Under the pieces are notes generated by a model, which worked only from the letters and a program-made list of their open reading frames with translations, was not told the DNA's origin and did not search any database. A stretch of 24,930 nucleotides of DNA, taken from Plakobranchus ocellatus. Lineage: Eukaryota; Mollusca; Gastropoda; Plakobranchidae. The stretch covers positions 11,932-36,861 of the forward strand of contig BLXT01002375.1 of NCBI GenBank assembly GCA_019648995.1, read 5' to 3'. Positions 1 through 12,819 of the stretch are shown in pieces; within the stretch, counting starts at the first letter, position 1; every line of letters begins with the position of its first letter. A program made the translations under genes and the position numbers.

Positions 1-240
1 CCCGAAAAAAAAAAAAAAAAAAAAATTCACAATCATTCTGTCCACTTGAAAATAATTATATACCATATCACACGCGTCTCGGCAGGCCTACACACAATGC
101 AATCACACATTGCTTGTATTGCATTATTTTAAAGGTGGACTAATTCCGTTTTCCTGGACTTACCAGTACTGCAGTCGCGCGGGATGATAAAACAGCAATT
201 TCATCTTCATCTGTAGTATGCATCCTACAAAACTGGCCAT
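1..240. other. Leading flank of the repeat array, no gene seen
   Basis: This stretch opens with a poly-A run (8-25) and continues as AT-rich sequence without a usable open frame. The last bases run into the first recognisable unit of the tandem array. I see no RNA gene or promoter. It could be a further, more eroded array unit, but I could not align it with confidence. Confidence 0.4.
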
Positions 241-3200
241 TTTCTTGAAAGAAAATGTGCGAAATATTACTTTAAAAAAAAAAAAAAGAAAGGCTTTGTT
301 ACATTCGAAACTAACGCGCAAGTTTAAGCTGTGGCTGTCCTTTTGAATTATTTAATAGTGTCTTTCAATCTAACCCTATTGATGTATTAAAGAAAATTTA
401 GCATACCTGTAGTTGTTTTGGAGCATAAGGAGATCAAAGTTAAGGTTTGCTACTAATTTTTACATTAGTGTTTCACCATAAAATTGCCGATTTTGCCCGA
501 GTAAATGACCGAAATATATGCAGAGAATCGATCTAATGGGTTGGTAATGAAAAACGGTAGGAAAAAAAAATTATATTGACTCGTTATAAAGCCATATGTT
601 TGATTAAATTGTTACGGAAGCACGTCCATAAAAGAGCGGAAAGTGATGAAGAATTCCCCATCGTGATGAAGCAACACGTTTTCAACTCATTCTTGTACTT
701 TTTTCTTCCGAAGTTACATTTTTTTATCAAGAAAACTTTCCCTTCGATAAAAAGTATATTTCCAATGTATTTTATCATCTTCGGACGTGGCCAGTACATA
801 TCGTTTTCAAAAGAGTAGGAAAGTGTGCGAAATATTCCTTAAAAAAAAAAAAGAAAGAAAAAAAGCTTTGTTACTATCGAAACCAACTCGCGGGTTTAAG
901 CTATAGTTGTTTATTTGAATTATTTAATAATAATATGTCTTTCAACCATACTCTATCGATATGTTACAGAAAGATTAGTATTTATTTATGGTTGTCTCAG
1001 TCAGAGCTTGAGGCGATCAAAGTTAAGACTTGATACCAATGTTTAGGCTGGCTTTTCAGCCAAACATTGCCAATTTTGCCCGCGGAAATGACTTCCAAAT
1101 AAAAAAAAATCACTTAAATGTATACTGACAAACAATTTGAGGCTTTAGAGGTGACAACAGGAAAAAAATCATTACTGCATCGTATTTAATACACGTGATT
1201 GCTTAAATTGTTACGGAAGCGGATCTATAAAGGAGCGGAAAGGGTTAAAAGGTACCTTATCCTAATAATGCGACATATTATTTTCAATTCTTATTTCTTG
1301 CATTTTTTGTTTCCTTCGTTATTTAATTCTATGAAGAAAGCTTTGATTTCAATGAAAACACACACAATCCCAATATATTTTACCGTTTTCCGAAGCTTTA
1401 AATGCTTGTTGTGTTAAAAAAAAAAAAGCAGGAAATTGTGAGAAATATTACTAAAAAAATAGGTTTTGACGCGACCGAAACTAACTTGCAGGTTTAAGAT
1501 GTGGCTGTCTATTTGAGTTATTTAATAGTGTTTTTCAACCTTACTTTATAGATTTTTAAAAGAAAAGTTAGCCTTCATGTAGTTGTCTTGGAGCTTAAAG
1601 CGATCAAGTTTAAGGCTTGCTCTCAGTTTTTAGACCAGTCTTTCAGCAAAATTTTGCCGATTGTAACCCTTGTGAATTAATTCCAAATTATAATAAAAAA
1701 AAAAAAAAATTTTTTTTTAAACTTAAATATATGCAGACAAACGATTTGATGCGATATTCATAATTGAATGTAAATGAATAACTCTGTTGAATCGTAAGAG
1801 TTTCCTTAAATTTTTATGGAAGGGCGTTCCTAAAGAGAGGAAACATAAAGAATTCCTTACCTCGATGAAGTGGAAGGTTTTCAACTCTTATTTCATAGAC
1901 TTTTTGCTGTATTATTTAATTTTCGATAAAAATTATATTTCTAAAATACTTTACCATCTCCCGACCTATCCAATGCCTAAAGTGTTCAAAAATGGTAGGA
2001 ACATGTGTGAAATATTACTCAAAAGGGGCTGTGGCTGTCCATTTGAGTTATATGATAGAGGCTTTCAAGCTGACATTATCGATAGGCCTATATAAAAGAA
2101 AATTTAGCATTCCTGTGGTTGTCTCTGAGCTTAAAACGGTCAAAGTTAAGGCTTGCTACAAGTTTTTTGGCTAGTTTTTGTTTTAAAAAATAGTAAAGTT
2201 TTTAAAAAAATCTTAATAGTAATGAAACAGAAAATTTATCATTTTTATAGTTGTTTCCAAGTTTAAGGCGATTAAAGTTAAGGCTTACTATGAGTTTTTA
2301 GGCAAATTTTTTTAGTAAAAAATTGCCAGTTTGCCCACACACATAGTGTTTTCAACTTTAGAAGACACTTAATTTGTGGAGGCAAAGGACTTGATGCGTT
2401 ACGCATGCAAAACAGTGAAATAATATTATTGAATCGGATAGCAATAAAAAAAAAATTCCCCCTCGTTATTTAGTGAGAGGTTTTCAATGCTTTTTTTTCT
2501 TTGCACTTTTTGCTTCCGTCGTTATATAATTTTATCAAGAAAACTTCGATTTCGATCAAAAAAACAATTCTAATGTATTTTACCATATTCCGACCTGTCC
2601 TATGTCTATTGTTTTCAAAAAGGGAAGGAAAATGTGTGAAATATTACTAAAAAAAAAAAAAAAAAAAAAGAGGCTTTGTCATGGATCAAAACTAATTTGC
2701 GGATTTAAGCTGTGGCTGACCATTTAGGTGCTTTTAAGTGTTTTTCAACCTTACTCTATCTATGTTCAAAAGAATTTTTCACTTGCTTGTATTAGATTGA
2801 AGTTTGAGAGCAATGGATTCCAAGGTTTGCAATCCCGGTCCGTAGGCCATTTCTCTTAAAAAAAAAAAATAATGGTAGCTTCCTTTTCAAAATCTTAACC
2901 GATTAAAAAAAAAAACTTACACGGTCATTGGTTTCGATGATGTTGAAACCGAGCACACGATCAAACGTATTTTTAGCTTGATAGGTACATTTCCAATGAC
3001 TTTATCGTCTTCTGACGTGTCCAATGCTATGATTTAGGAAAAAGGATAGGAAAAAAAGCGAAATATTGCAATTTAAAAAAGGCTGTGTTACGACAAAAAT
3101 TAACTCGCAGATTTAAGCTGTGGCCGTGTCCAATTAAATGAGACAAAAGTGACCATCCGCTTTCCTCTATTGATATGGAAATGAAATGTAAGCCTTCTTA

Positions 3201-3330
3201 CGTTGGCTACGAAGTTTGAAGCGATCAAAAGTAAGGCGTCCTATCAAATTTTAGGCTAGTTTTCGACCAAACATTGCTGACTTTGCCCTTGTAAATGGCT
3301 TTCAAAATTAGAAAAAGCTTAAAGATATAA
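240..3330 (+). repeat. Degenerate tandem array of ~0.55-0.6 kb units, direct orientation
   Basis: A landmark related to GCTGTGGCTGTCC recurs at about 328, 900, 1498, 2028, 2709 and 3118, a spacing of roughly 570, 600, 530, 680 and 410 bases. Each landmark follows the same order of blocks: a GTGCGAAATATTAC-like block, a run of A residues, an AGGCTTTGTTAC-like block, then GGTTTAAGCTGTGG. After it come TTTCAACCTTACTCTAT, GCGATCAAAGTTAAGGCTTG and ATTGCCGATTTTGCCC variants. A partial extra copy sits at about 2220-2345, which explains the long fourth interval. Units differ by many substitutions and indels, so the array is old. Short open frames occur in several units but none looks like a known protein. 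I do not recognise the family. It may be a satellite or the remains of tandemly inserted elements. Confidence 0.75.
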
Positions 3331-3650
3331 TAGAATTGATCTGCTGTTTATGAAAAACAGAAAAAAAAATTTTTTTCAGATTAAAAATAAGCAAAATTCT
3401 AAGTAGTCACTGGTGTCGATGTATTTTCCTTGAAAACGAATGTAATTATGCGAACGAATTTACGTATGTATTTGCTTGGTGGGTTTGTGTCAATCTGTTA
3501 AATAGAGGACAAAAAGAACCCAGAAAAAGTGCTTCCGCTGCTCTGTGTCAAAACTTTTTCGAATGTATAAATGTTACATTTTGCAGAGTAAATCAATCGT
3601 TTGCTTTTCCTGGAAAACAATAATTTTTTATACAACTCTTCGGCACCCTT
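3330..3650. other. Junction between direct and inverted parts of the array
   Basis: AT-rich sequence between the last direct unit and the first clearly inverted one. It contains A-runs and the start of a short plus-strand open frame that is only the reverse reading of an inverted unit. I see no gene here. The exact inversion breakpoint cannot be placed by eye. Confidence 0.4.
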
Positions 3651-5115
3651 ACTTCGATATACTACGTTGGGAACATGCTTTTCATCAATTGAGAAATCAT
3701 TTTGAGAACAGAAAATACAAGAGGAAGCAACAAGTGCAAGAAATACGCATAAAAAAACACTGTTGCTTTATCACGATGGAGAATCTTTTATCGTTTTTCT
3801 CTTTTTAACGGATGCTCTTCCATAACAATATCAAGAAACGCGTGCTTAAAAATACAACTAAATAGTACCATGTATTTATTCTACTTGTACTTGATGAACA
3901 ACACATCAATGATCTGGTTCGTATATATTTTGGTTTAACTAAACGTGGAAGTCATTTACAAGAGCAAAATCGGCAAATTTGGGTAGAAAATCTAGCTTGA
4001 AAGCCATATAGCGACACTTGGACTTATAGCCTTAAGTTTCAAAATGAATATTTCTTGTTAAATTCTCCTTAATATATAACATGTCAACACTCTTTTTCAA
4101 AAACAATATGCATTGGACACGTCTGGAGCCGATACATTCCATTGGCAACATATTTTTCATGGAATGAGAAATTTTCTTCATCAAAGAAAATAAAGAAAGA
4201 AGCGTTAAGTGCAAGAAAAGCGCATTGAACGCCCTGTAGCTTCACCACGATGGGGAATCTTTTATCGTTTGTCTGTTTAACGAATTTGTAGGGGTTTTTT
4301 TTATGAATTATGCATCAAAGTAAAGCTCTTGTATGTATGATTTAAAGTTTTTCTAAACAATTTGGAAGCTATCTGCAGGCTAAAATCTTCTATTTTGGGT
4401 GGAGAAACTAGCCTGAAAACAGGATGGCAAGCTTTCAACTTGATTAACTCGAGCATCAGAACCAGCATAAAAAGGACGTGACTTTCTCTGACAAATCAAT
4501 AGTTTGAGATTTATAGACACTTTTACAGACTTTGTTCACACAGCCACTACTTAAACGTACGATTTTGTTTTTACTTTAGCTTAGTATTTTTAACAATATT
4601 TTGCACATGCATCCTATTTTCCTTTTCAATAATAGACATTGAATACATCAAAAAACCATGTCCTGTACTGGAAATATGATTTCCCTATAATGCAGAGGTT
4701 TAACTATCAAAGAAAATGCAAAAAGTTGGAAGACATGAAGCATTGGAAAAGACGTTGCATAATGTCGGCGGAGAGGTTTTTTTTTTTTTTGTTTTTTTTT
4801 TTAACGCTATGATAGCTTTTCTTTTGCTTATCCATTTGACCAAGTGTCAAAAACCCGATCGAATACATTTTGTACGTATATCTGTCTTCATGGAAATTGC
4901 ACAGACACTAGTGTATAATATGAAGAGTTTGTTTCTTTTCATTCAGATAAGGCTTTATCAAGATAAGAAACCATACATTTTGAAGAAAGTTTTGATCGTA
5001 ACACCGAGTATTTTGTTTGGTAACTGATTTCACACATGTTACTACCCTTTTTCAAGAACGATATGCACTTGGAGACACAGATGCTTCTATCGAACGCGAA
5101 ATTATCTTGATAAAG
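3650..5115 (-). repeat. Inverted units of the same array
   Basis: The reverse complement of 3690-3830 and of 4180-4270 matches the part of the direct units around 600-720 (the GTTACGGAAGCAC ... GATGAAGAATTCCCCATCG block). The reverse complement of 4090-4150 matches the CCAATGTATTTTATC ... TCGGACGTGGCC block near 760-800. The reverse complement of 3945-4010 matches the ATTGCCGATTTTGCCC block. A fragment at 5050-5110 is also inverted. The array is therefore not uniformly head-to-tail. A 20-base T-rich tract near 4777-4802 lies inside this part. Confidence 0.6.
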
Positions 5116-5119
5116 AACA

Positions 5120-5410
5120 AACAGGAGGAAGCAATAATTGAGTATTCTTATGGTTGTCTCCGAGCCTAAGACGATCAAATTTAAGGCTTGCTACCAGTTT
5201 TTCGCTAGTTTTTCAGCCAATAGCTATTTCCCACGTCTAAATGACTTACAAATAAAAAAAAACCACTGAAATATAATTACGTATACAAACCATTTGATGG
5301 AAAAAAATAAAAGAATAACGCTATGAATCCTATAGTAGGCATGCGTTTGCTTAGTTTGTTATGGAAGCGCGTTTGTAAAACTAAGAGCGGAAAGCGATGA
5401 AACAGCGACA
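5120..5410 (+). repeat. Terminal direct-orientation fragment of the array
   Basis: From about 5148 the sequence returns to direct orientation (GGTTGTCTCCGAGCCTAAG, then ATCAAATTTAAGGCTTGCTACCAG, then the A-rich block). It ends with a GTTATGGAAGCGCGTTTG ... GAGCGGAAAGCGATGAA segment matching about 607-650. The similarity stops near 5410, which I take as the array boundary. Confidence 0.55.
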
Positions 5411-7864
5411 GACATCGAGATATCCGTTATTTGACGTATTTATACATCGGAAAGAATTGTTGGGCTGTTACTTCAATTGCGTTGTGTTGTAACAAAAACA
5501 TAAATAAAAGAATACAACCAACCAACAAAAAGAGAAATACTATAACTTAAAAAAAAAAAAACTTACTTTCGATATGTTTTTCTCTCTAGATAGACTTGAT
5601 AAAACAGACAAGATTCACACTCCAATCAAATGATAGTAAAGGAGTAAGCTACGCGTTAAGAAGGGAGAAATTCACCAACATGACAAATTACTATCATCAA
5701 TTAATCATGTATATTTTGGAACCGACGCGGATCGCATAATTTCAAAATGATTCTTCTCCAGAACACCGCGAGACTTTAGATATGGTTTTGTTAATGAGAA
5801 CAAATAACAGAATTTATGATTGGAAGTTTGATTGGTTCATAATGCGCATACCCAAATCACATTACGCTCTGTAGAAGGCAAATTGTAATCAATATGGGAT
5901 TGTGCTGACTGCCCTATCTCTTTCCTCTCCATTTTGTTTTAGGGTCCTGCTCTGAGTTAGATTCAGTTGAAGTTGTGAAGCGAAAGTCAAATATGTGATA
6001 AAGTTTGACCTGGTTTTTAACCGGCATTAGAACAAATGCATGTCGGACAATGACATGTAATTCTAGTCCAGTCAATGAATTGACATTATGTCAGAAGACA
6101 GTGACGAGACTTGATGAATTTGTAATATCCCAGCTGCTGACCAGGCGTCTGCTCACGTGAGGCAACTTGATCAGGGGTAAATGCTAGGGCCTGTAAAAAC
6201 ATTGAGCTCTGTCGTTAGAAAAACAACAGTATACCCACGTAATACAATAGCCAGTCCGTCAGAAAGCAGGAAAGTTGGACTGCTGCACTCTTTATAAAAC
6301 CATTTAAAGTAATTAAGGGCCGACTCTCGACAAGTAGTACTCTTACCCAGTATTGGCTCAACAATCTTGTCCTTGAAATCTAAGTAAGTTTTGTCAGTGC
6401 GTACTTGCAGTGATGTGACTTGTTTGGAAGGGTTGATTTCAATACATTTTAAGCCTTTTAGGAAGTAGTTTACTCATTATCGATCCTCTAATAATTATAT
6501 ATATATAATAAGAGAGCGGGTTGATGTAGTCTTTCACTATCGCCGGGGAATGTCATGATAAAAGTAGACTGCTATTATTGCCAGGTCTTGTCTCATGTCA
6601 CTCCAGGAAATCGCGCCGGCAATTTTAGTGCTTTCTCGCGATTTATCGAAATTGTTCCCCCATTTTATGTTTTTTTGTTAAATTATTGGTTTTTCTATGG
6701 TGCACTAGAATCATCTGACAACAGAAAGAAAGGTCGGAAAAGGCCCTTTTTCTTAACCACAGTATCAGCAACAACATGGTTTTGGTTGTACACCATAAGC
6801 TCGCCAAATCAAACATGACCATAAAACCGATGTAAACTGTCAATATCAGCCGTTTACGACGATTTAACTACATGTAGATACCTTACTCCTCTTCCTTCTT
6901 GATAGCTAGTAACTTGTTGATGATTATTTCTATCCTTGAGGTTGTTCTAGTCGCGTCTAATAAATATATATATTTTTTTTCTTCATTTAGTTTTGTGATC
7001 TCTAGATCGGTTTATCGTTATTGGTAACTACTGTCTCAAGCTAGAGACCCTCAAAACACACTCATTGTGCGATAATCTTTCACCATGGAAAATTATATTG
7101 TTGCAAAATTAGGCAGACATGGTGGAAATTAGTTTGCACAAGCAGTAATGTTGTGTTAGATCACACAAAGAAATCATCTTTGGAGGCTCACTCCAACGTG
7201 GACAAATATTTAAAGCTGCTGAAGATGACGGAAATTTGTTCTTGGTACAAAAAAACAAGAGACACAAAGGATCTCTTGCTCCAAAGGCTATGAAGATGAC
7301 TGAAATTATCCCAATTGAATATCCAGTGTATTGGATTGGAACAGAATCAATATATCGATGTTATTGTTAGTTTCAGCAAGTAATTTATATCAGTCTGAAC
7401 TCGGGTGATGTTGAGAGGCGTTTTTTTTTTTTCGTTTTTTTTTCGATTTACAACAAAGTAAAAGTACATTGTATCAGTTTTCTCTGTCAGAGGAAAACCT
7501 CAGTTAAGAAAACCTAAGACATCGAGTGTTTTTTTTTTTTTTTTTCTTTTTTATAACATTTTATTGTTTTATTGACATTTCATTTTCTTAGATTCAATTT
7601 TTATATTATCATTTTAATGAGAAAAAATAAATGATGACAAACTATGCCTCATTTTCTTGCATTTTGTTCTTTTTTGGTTTCTTTACTTTTTTTTTGCAAA
7701 TTTTGTTTTATTTTTGCGGGAGAAGTTTCTTCATTTTGCCATCTTCAATATTCAAGCGGCATTACAGCGTCCCGACAAGACTCGCAAAAATTACAATTTC
7801 AAATAACTCAACTCTGAGTGACACATTTGGGGGAGGGGGGCGCTATTAATGAATGTGTCTTGGG
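5411..7864. other. No supportable gene; simple sequence
   Basis: AT-rich sequence with a short (AT)n stretch near 6498-6512, and T-runs at about 7421-7443 and 7529-7552. It also has an imperfect internal repeat of an AAGATGACNGAAATT word at about 7223 and 7293. The open frames present are short, overlap each other on both strands and have no recognisable domain. I found no tRNA, no clear splice-bounded exon and no transposon protein. Confidence 0.5.
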
Positions 7865-8060
7865 CGTCTGGCAGAAAGAGGAAGAAAAGCAGATACATGT
7901 ATTAGGAGAGACAGACAAGAGGAAGGAGGAGGGCGATGAAGAGGCTGAGAAGAAAGAGGACAAAGAAAACATGGTGGAGCAGGAAGAAAATGGGATGAGA
8001 GAAGAACTAGGAGGTGAAACAGGTGAATGAAGAGAGAGAAGAAAGAGGAAGGATGAAGAT
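7865..8060 (+). repeat. Long polypurine (GA-rich) tract
   Basis: About 195 bases in which the plus strand is almost entirely A and G (AGGAAGGAGGAGGGCGATGAAG-type sequence), preceded by a T-rich stretch at 7630-7760. One frame reads as a Glu/Lys-rich peptide of about 70 residues, but that follows automatically from GA-rich simple sequence and there is no other coding evidence. Long mirror-like purine tracts can form triplex (H-DNA) structures. That is inference here. Confidence 0.6.
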
Positions 8061-11000
8061 CTTGTTTAAAAAAAAAAATATTTCCAAAAAAACAGTCTGA
8101 CTATTTATTCTAGTGTTATAGTACTAAAAGTACATCAATGTCTTTCCTGGATGATTTAGATAGACTGCTTTATTTAGATGTTTAACTAAACTTTCAAAAC
8201 TCAGACACAGTATTATTTCAAATTATTTGAAATGTACCAAGCTAAATCCTCCTTGAGACACTTACCCTGAGAGTCTCAATTACTTATTTGTTGTAATTTG
8301 ATCCCCAACCAATTTCAATTTTTTTCACTCAACTTTGTCATTCTTTAACAACTCTTTGCCTTAAAAAAAAGAAAACATAAACAAGAAAATATTTTTTAAT
8401 ATACTTAGACATGGATGGAAACATTTGAAAAAAAAATAGGCTGTGATAAGCTTTTTAATCTTATCAACTGCCCTTGAAACCTTGTAACTTGTACAAAAGT
8501 TTACTAAATATATTCAATTCATGAATATTTCAGAAGCAAATTGAATTAATAATTAAAATGTAGACATATGTGACCCCGCTGCACAAAATGAATCATCTGT
8601 CAGGAATAAAAAAAATCAGGCTTTAAGTACAGCATTTGATTACAGTTTAGTTAAAGACATTGAAAAAGGGTTTTTCGCACATTACAAATGTTCATACTAG
8701 TATTATCTTGAAAATATCTCTATGGACTTTTTTTTTTCCAATATCTCTTGCCACTTTTGTCTGTTTTGTCGTGAACCTCTGCCAGGAAACTGCTGAGGAA
8801 CAAGTAACTTGGTATGGGTATGTCACCTAGATGTGTGCCAGCGTGAGTAGACCATTCAGAACTTGTCTGACATGAATGCTGAGTTTTTTTTATTATTATT
8901 ACGTCATATTTCATATCCATTTGAGTGCAGTTTGATTTTTACATTTTCTTGATATAAGAATTGAAGTTACAAAGTTGTGACGGTAAAATCAAGTTCAAGC
9001 AGTGCATTGGCAGGTGTTCCTGAGACATCGATGGAAAACAGAACCAATACACTCCGACTAATTTTAACATTATCATAACTGAAAGCAAGCTCTCTCATTT
9101 ATAACATTTCACAGAGATCTACCTAAACGAATACTGCATGAAAACAAAATTGTTATAAACAAAAGCTTAAAGGAATTTATACAATATCAACAGGATTGTA
9201 ATATTTTACACTGCATTATAACAATTCATTTTATGAAGCCACTTGTCTATATAAAGGACAAAAATAAATTTCTAGCATATAAAAAACAGTTCATAGTATA
9301 TAAACAGTGAACTTGTAATTCAAATTTCACAGAAATAGACTGAAAATTTCGGATTTAGATTTATGCCATCAATTATTCCCTCGCCACCCCATAACTGCAT
9401 GCAATTATGTATAAAATTGTTTTTACTCCACTTTGTTTTTAAGTTTCTTACCATCCTACATGTGCATTCATGTATTACACAAAAAATTATCAGCTCTGAA
9501 AAAAACGGGCACCCAACTAGAGCCTCTGCACTCTTTTTTATTGTCTTACAGAATTGAGTAGAAGTAGAACTACAAAGCTGTCCTTCCGTAAATGATACAA
9601 AATTTTACATTTTATCACATAGGGCAGTAAAAAGTGTAAATCAGGCACAGTGGATTCTTTGTATCGCAATAAAAGGATATTTCACAGGTTACATCAGGCT
9701 GAAAGTCAAGAACTGCAGATTGCTTGAAAGGAGGTGGCAGTTACACTGCATGGTCCAAGCATGGCATTTCGCATTAATATATACCTACACATAACACTTT
9801 GTATTATATACATGAAGGACCAGAAAGACGAGGGTAAATCAGCTCTCTGCATAAGTTTTCCTTAAAAGCTTAGGGGACGTAAAACCAATTTAGAATTAGG
9901 GTAAATCAGTCACTCGAGCCTGTAAAAATTTGTGTTGGTTAAAAGGGTAATAAATGCTTGGTTACCATTTGCATGAGCCCACACTGGTGGCAGCAGTTCA
10001 CGTGTCCAACAATATATATGTTTGGAAACACTTTAGTTTCTTTGGTATGAGAGCACACCAAGCCGGCTGCTACTTTCATCTTGTTTAAGCGTCAGAGCTA
10101 CCCTTTGTGTTTTACGGCCTGGTCTTACGTCAGTGGCTCTGTTGGATAAGGGAAAGGGGGATGCCATTCATGACCACGCATAATTCTACTGACCGTTGCA
10201 GCGAATAATCAGGCTTACTAGTCAGTGAATAGTGCACAGTAACTGCGACGTCAGTCCTTCACATCAACCATTACAGGTCAATTCCAGTATGGTCAACCCT
10301 TTGACATACAAATAGTGAGATATCTTTTTTATTTGGTATAAAAAACTCAAAAAAGTAGATAGTAAAAGTAAGCTTAAACTTTATGTTCACATGCAATATG
10401 TCTAAAATCTGAGTCATTTGCTATGGTTACCTCAAATATAAATATAATAAAGGCAGTTTGCGTTTAAAGGCCAAAGTTTAACTGTATACGTTAAATGGCA
10501 ACATAAGATCTGTCACTTATATCACTTTCAATCAGCACAGTTTAAACATTTAATATGATTACAGAAAAGTCAGCTCAAACGTTTACAAGACATTACTGCA
10601 TTCCATCATATCATCATGGCACTGTTACCAACAGATTAAAATTGATTGCACTCTGGAAACAATGCAACATTTTTGGAACATTTAAGAAATAAAATAGCTT
10701 TAAAAAATATCTGACATCACATGTTATCAAAAACATTATAAAGTAAATCCAAGGGTTTTACATAGATCTGTAATATAAAAAAGATAGATTCATATTAAAA
10801 TTTAAAATAAATCAGCAACAAATATCATCTTGAAGTAAAGAAAGATTTAATATCATGAATTAGAATATCGAATACTAGTAAAAGTAAAACAAAAACAGAG
10901 TCATTGTCCTCATGGCATAAACGATACTATACAGTATACTATACTAACAAACAGTATCCAAAGAAAGTTTAGACATAGATATAAGTAGTAAAAATTGAAG

Positions 11001-11762
11001 CATTTGCTTCATGGTTTAGCAAACTTAACTCACTGACAACCAGGCCTTCTGAGCAAAAGAATTCCCAGAAGATCAGCGTTTTGTAGGGTATAGACAAATT
11101 TGCATAGTTTTTGTTTTATTTTATGTTTCAAATGCTTTGATTTTTTAATAGGTTTTGCACAAATTGAATTAAGTTTGCTAACAAACTCATGAGAAATGTT
11201 TACACTTTTTGCTATTTAGTGTAGAAGAGTGTATTTAGGCCTAAAAACACTTAGAGCAAATCTTTATACTATAGTGAAAGGCATACAAAATATTTATAGA
11301 ACATAAAGCTGAAGAGTTTCATCTGCATCAGAATCATCGAAAAATTCTGAAGAAATTATTTCACCTGGATCTAGGCTAGCCCTGTCACACTGGATTCACT
11401 GAACAAGAATGCTGAAAAGGCTAAAGTGTCTCCAAAGAAGAAAAAAATCATTAAAAAATTGGTTTTCTGAAATTGGCCTAAGAGAGCTCGTTCTGATACG
11501 AACGAAAGTAACTTGGTTTGGCTAACTTATGGAAACTACCCCAATAGCATATTTACAATATTTACATAGATATGAATTAGACAAGGGGCAAATTGCACAT
11601 GTGCCCTAGAGAAGGCTACTGTTAGGGCTAAAATGATCACACATTTGAGATGATAATAGTTTGTCAGCTAATCCTGCTAGTGCCAACATGCAAGTAAACA
11701 TCCTTTTGAGATTGTTTTAAAAATTTTAAACAAATTCAATGTAAGCAGTTAAAATAATAAAA
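8061..11762. other. No supportable gene; long AT-rich stretch
   Basis: About 3.7 kb with only short, low-complexity open frames on either strand. A 66-codon minus-strand frame at 8720-8920 and a 64-codon plus-strand frame at 9363-9557 have no recognisable domain or splice context. The region lies downstream of the minus-strand ankyrin gene, so part of it could be a long 3' untranslated region or a downstream intron. An AATAAA-type signal on the minus strand at 11115-11120 is compatible with that but proves nothing. Confidence 0.4.
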
Positions 11763-11990
11763 TAAAATGAATCTTAGAGAGTAGTATCAAGAGTTTTTCT
11801 TGGCACAAAGCATTGCCAAATAGTTTACTTTTGCTAACCTAGATGTCCTTTACTTTTGTTAAGTCTTAACAGACCTAGCAAACCATTTGGTGCCTGATAG
11901 TCAAAGGGGAGCAGATCAAATTTGCTGATCTGGACTGAGGATTGAACTGGTCACTTTTCACACAGAAGCAGGTGAGCTACCAATACCAAC
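11763..11990 (-). mobile_element. Diverged tRNA-derived SINE copy
   Basis: Read on the minus strand, this has the same block order as the two better copies at 21897-22158 and 24427-24702. First comes a tRNA-like head with TTGGTAGCTCACCTGC and a B-box-like GTTCAATCC. Then follow GCTCCCCTTTGACT, a CCAAATGGTTTGCTAGGTCT block, an AAGTAAAGG block, GGCAATGCTTTGTGCCAAGA, and a degenerate tail. It is clearly the oldest of the three copies. It lies 0.8 kb beyond the stop codon of the ankyrin gene, in the same orientation, so it may be carried in that gene's 3' transcribed region. Confidence 0.6.
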
Positions 11991-12819
11991 TGTATGAAAT
12001 CGTAATGCCTTGCAAACTCTTCAGTTATAAAAAAAATTTTTTAATTTTAAAAAATTAAAAAAAAAAAAAAAATTGTCTTAATTTGTAGCAAAACTAAATA
12101 AGCAGTGGAACACTTTTAAACAAACAATTCTGGAGACTGTAGGAAATATTTTGGTTTTAATTTTCTGGAAAAAAAAAAAAAAAAAAAGAAAAGAAAAATT
12201 TGGGGACTTCAGTTCAAACCATGAATTTTCATTACAAGGTTTCTGTTTGACAGTGTTGCACTGTACATATACATGATCAATTTTCCAAGTGACGCCCTGC
12301 CATACAAGGTAAGGAGAAACTTCATAAACAATATATTAATATTGTATTAAACCATTTGAGTACAAACATTGTTTGGTCATTAAATGAAACAAGATCTCTC
12401 ACATTAAAAAAAAAAACAACAAAAAAACAAATAAACAAAAACTGAAGTAAAAGAAAAAGGAATTGAAACAAATATATTTAAAAAGTTACCAGAATATCAG
12501 ATTAAAATAAGGTATGAATATTAGAAATTTCAGATTGATAGATTTATCTACATCAAACAATTTTTTTTCTCACCTATCAAATATTTTGTAGTAATACAAA
12601 ATGGGTAGGGTTGTAGGTCTACACCATTAAGTGGAAATCAAAATTTAAAAATAAAGAATTTCCAATTTTTCAATAAAGTCTATGGCATGTCTTTCTCTTA
12701 GGAAAGTTCTCCACATAAAGTCATAAAAAACTGCAAATCGGCCCATTGTGGGTGGCTTCTACACAAGTGTTTTTGAAAATTGGTATTAACTTAGTAGTGC
12801 TGCTCAGGAGACTGGTTGC
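11991..12819. other. Probable 3' flank / 3' UTR of the ankyrin gene
   Basis: AT-rich, with several A-runs (for example 12057-12072 and 12170-12187). No coding frame is supported on either strand. It immediately follows the minus-strand stop codon at 12820-12822, so it should contain 3' untranslated sequence. A minus-strand ATTAAA at 12156-12161 is a possible polyadenylation hexamer, but I cannot see a decisive signal. Confidence 0.35.

Noticed and set aside
7818..8030. 70-codon Glu/Lys-rich open frame
   Set aside because: It is a direct translation of a GA-rich simple-sequence tract, with no domain, splice context or other coding evidence.
8720..8920. 66-codon minus-strand frame
   Set aside because: No domain, no splice sites flanking it, and it includes a Lys run from simple sequence.
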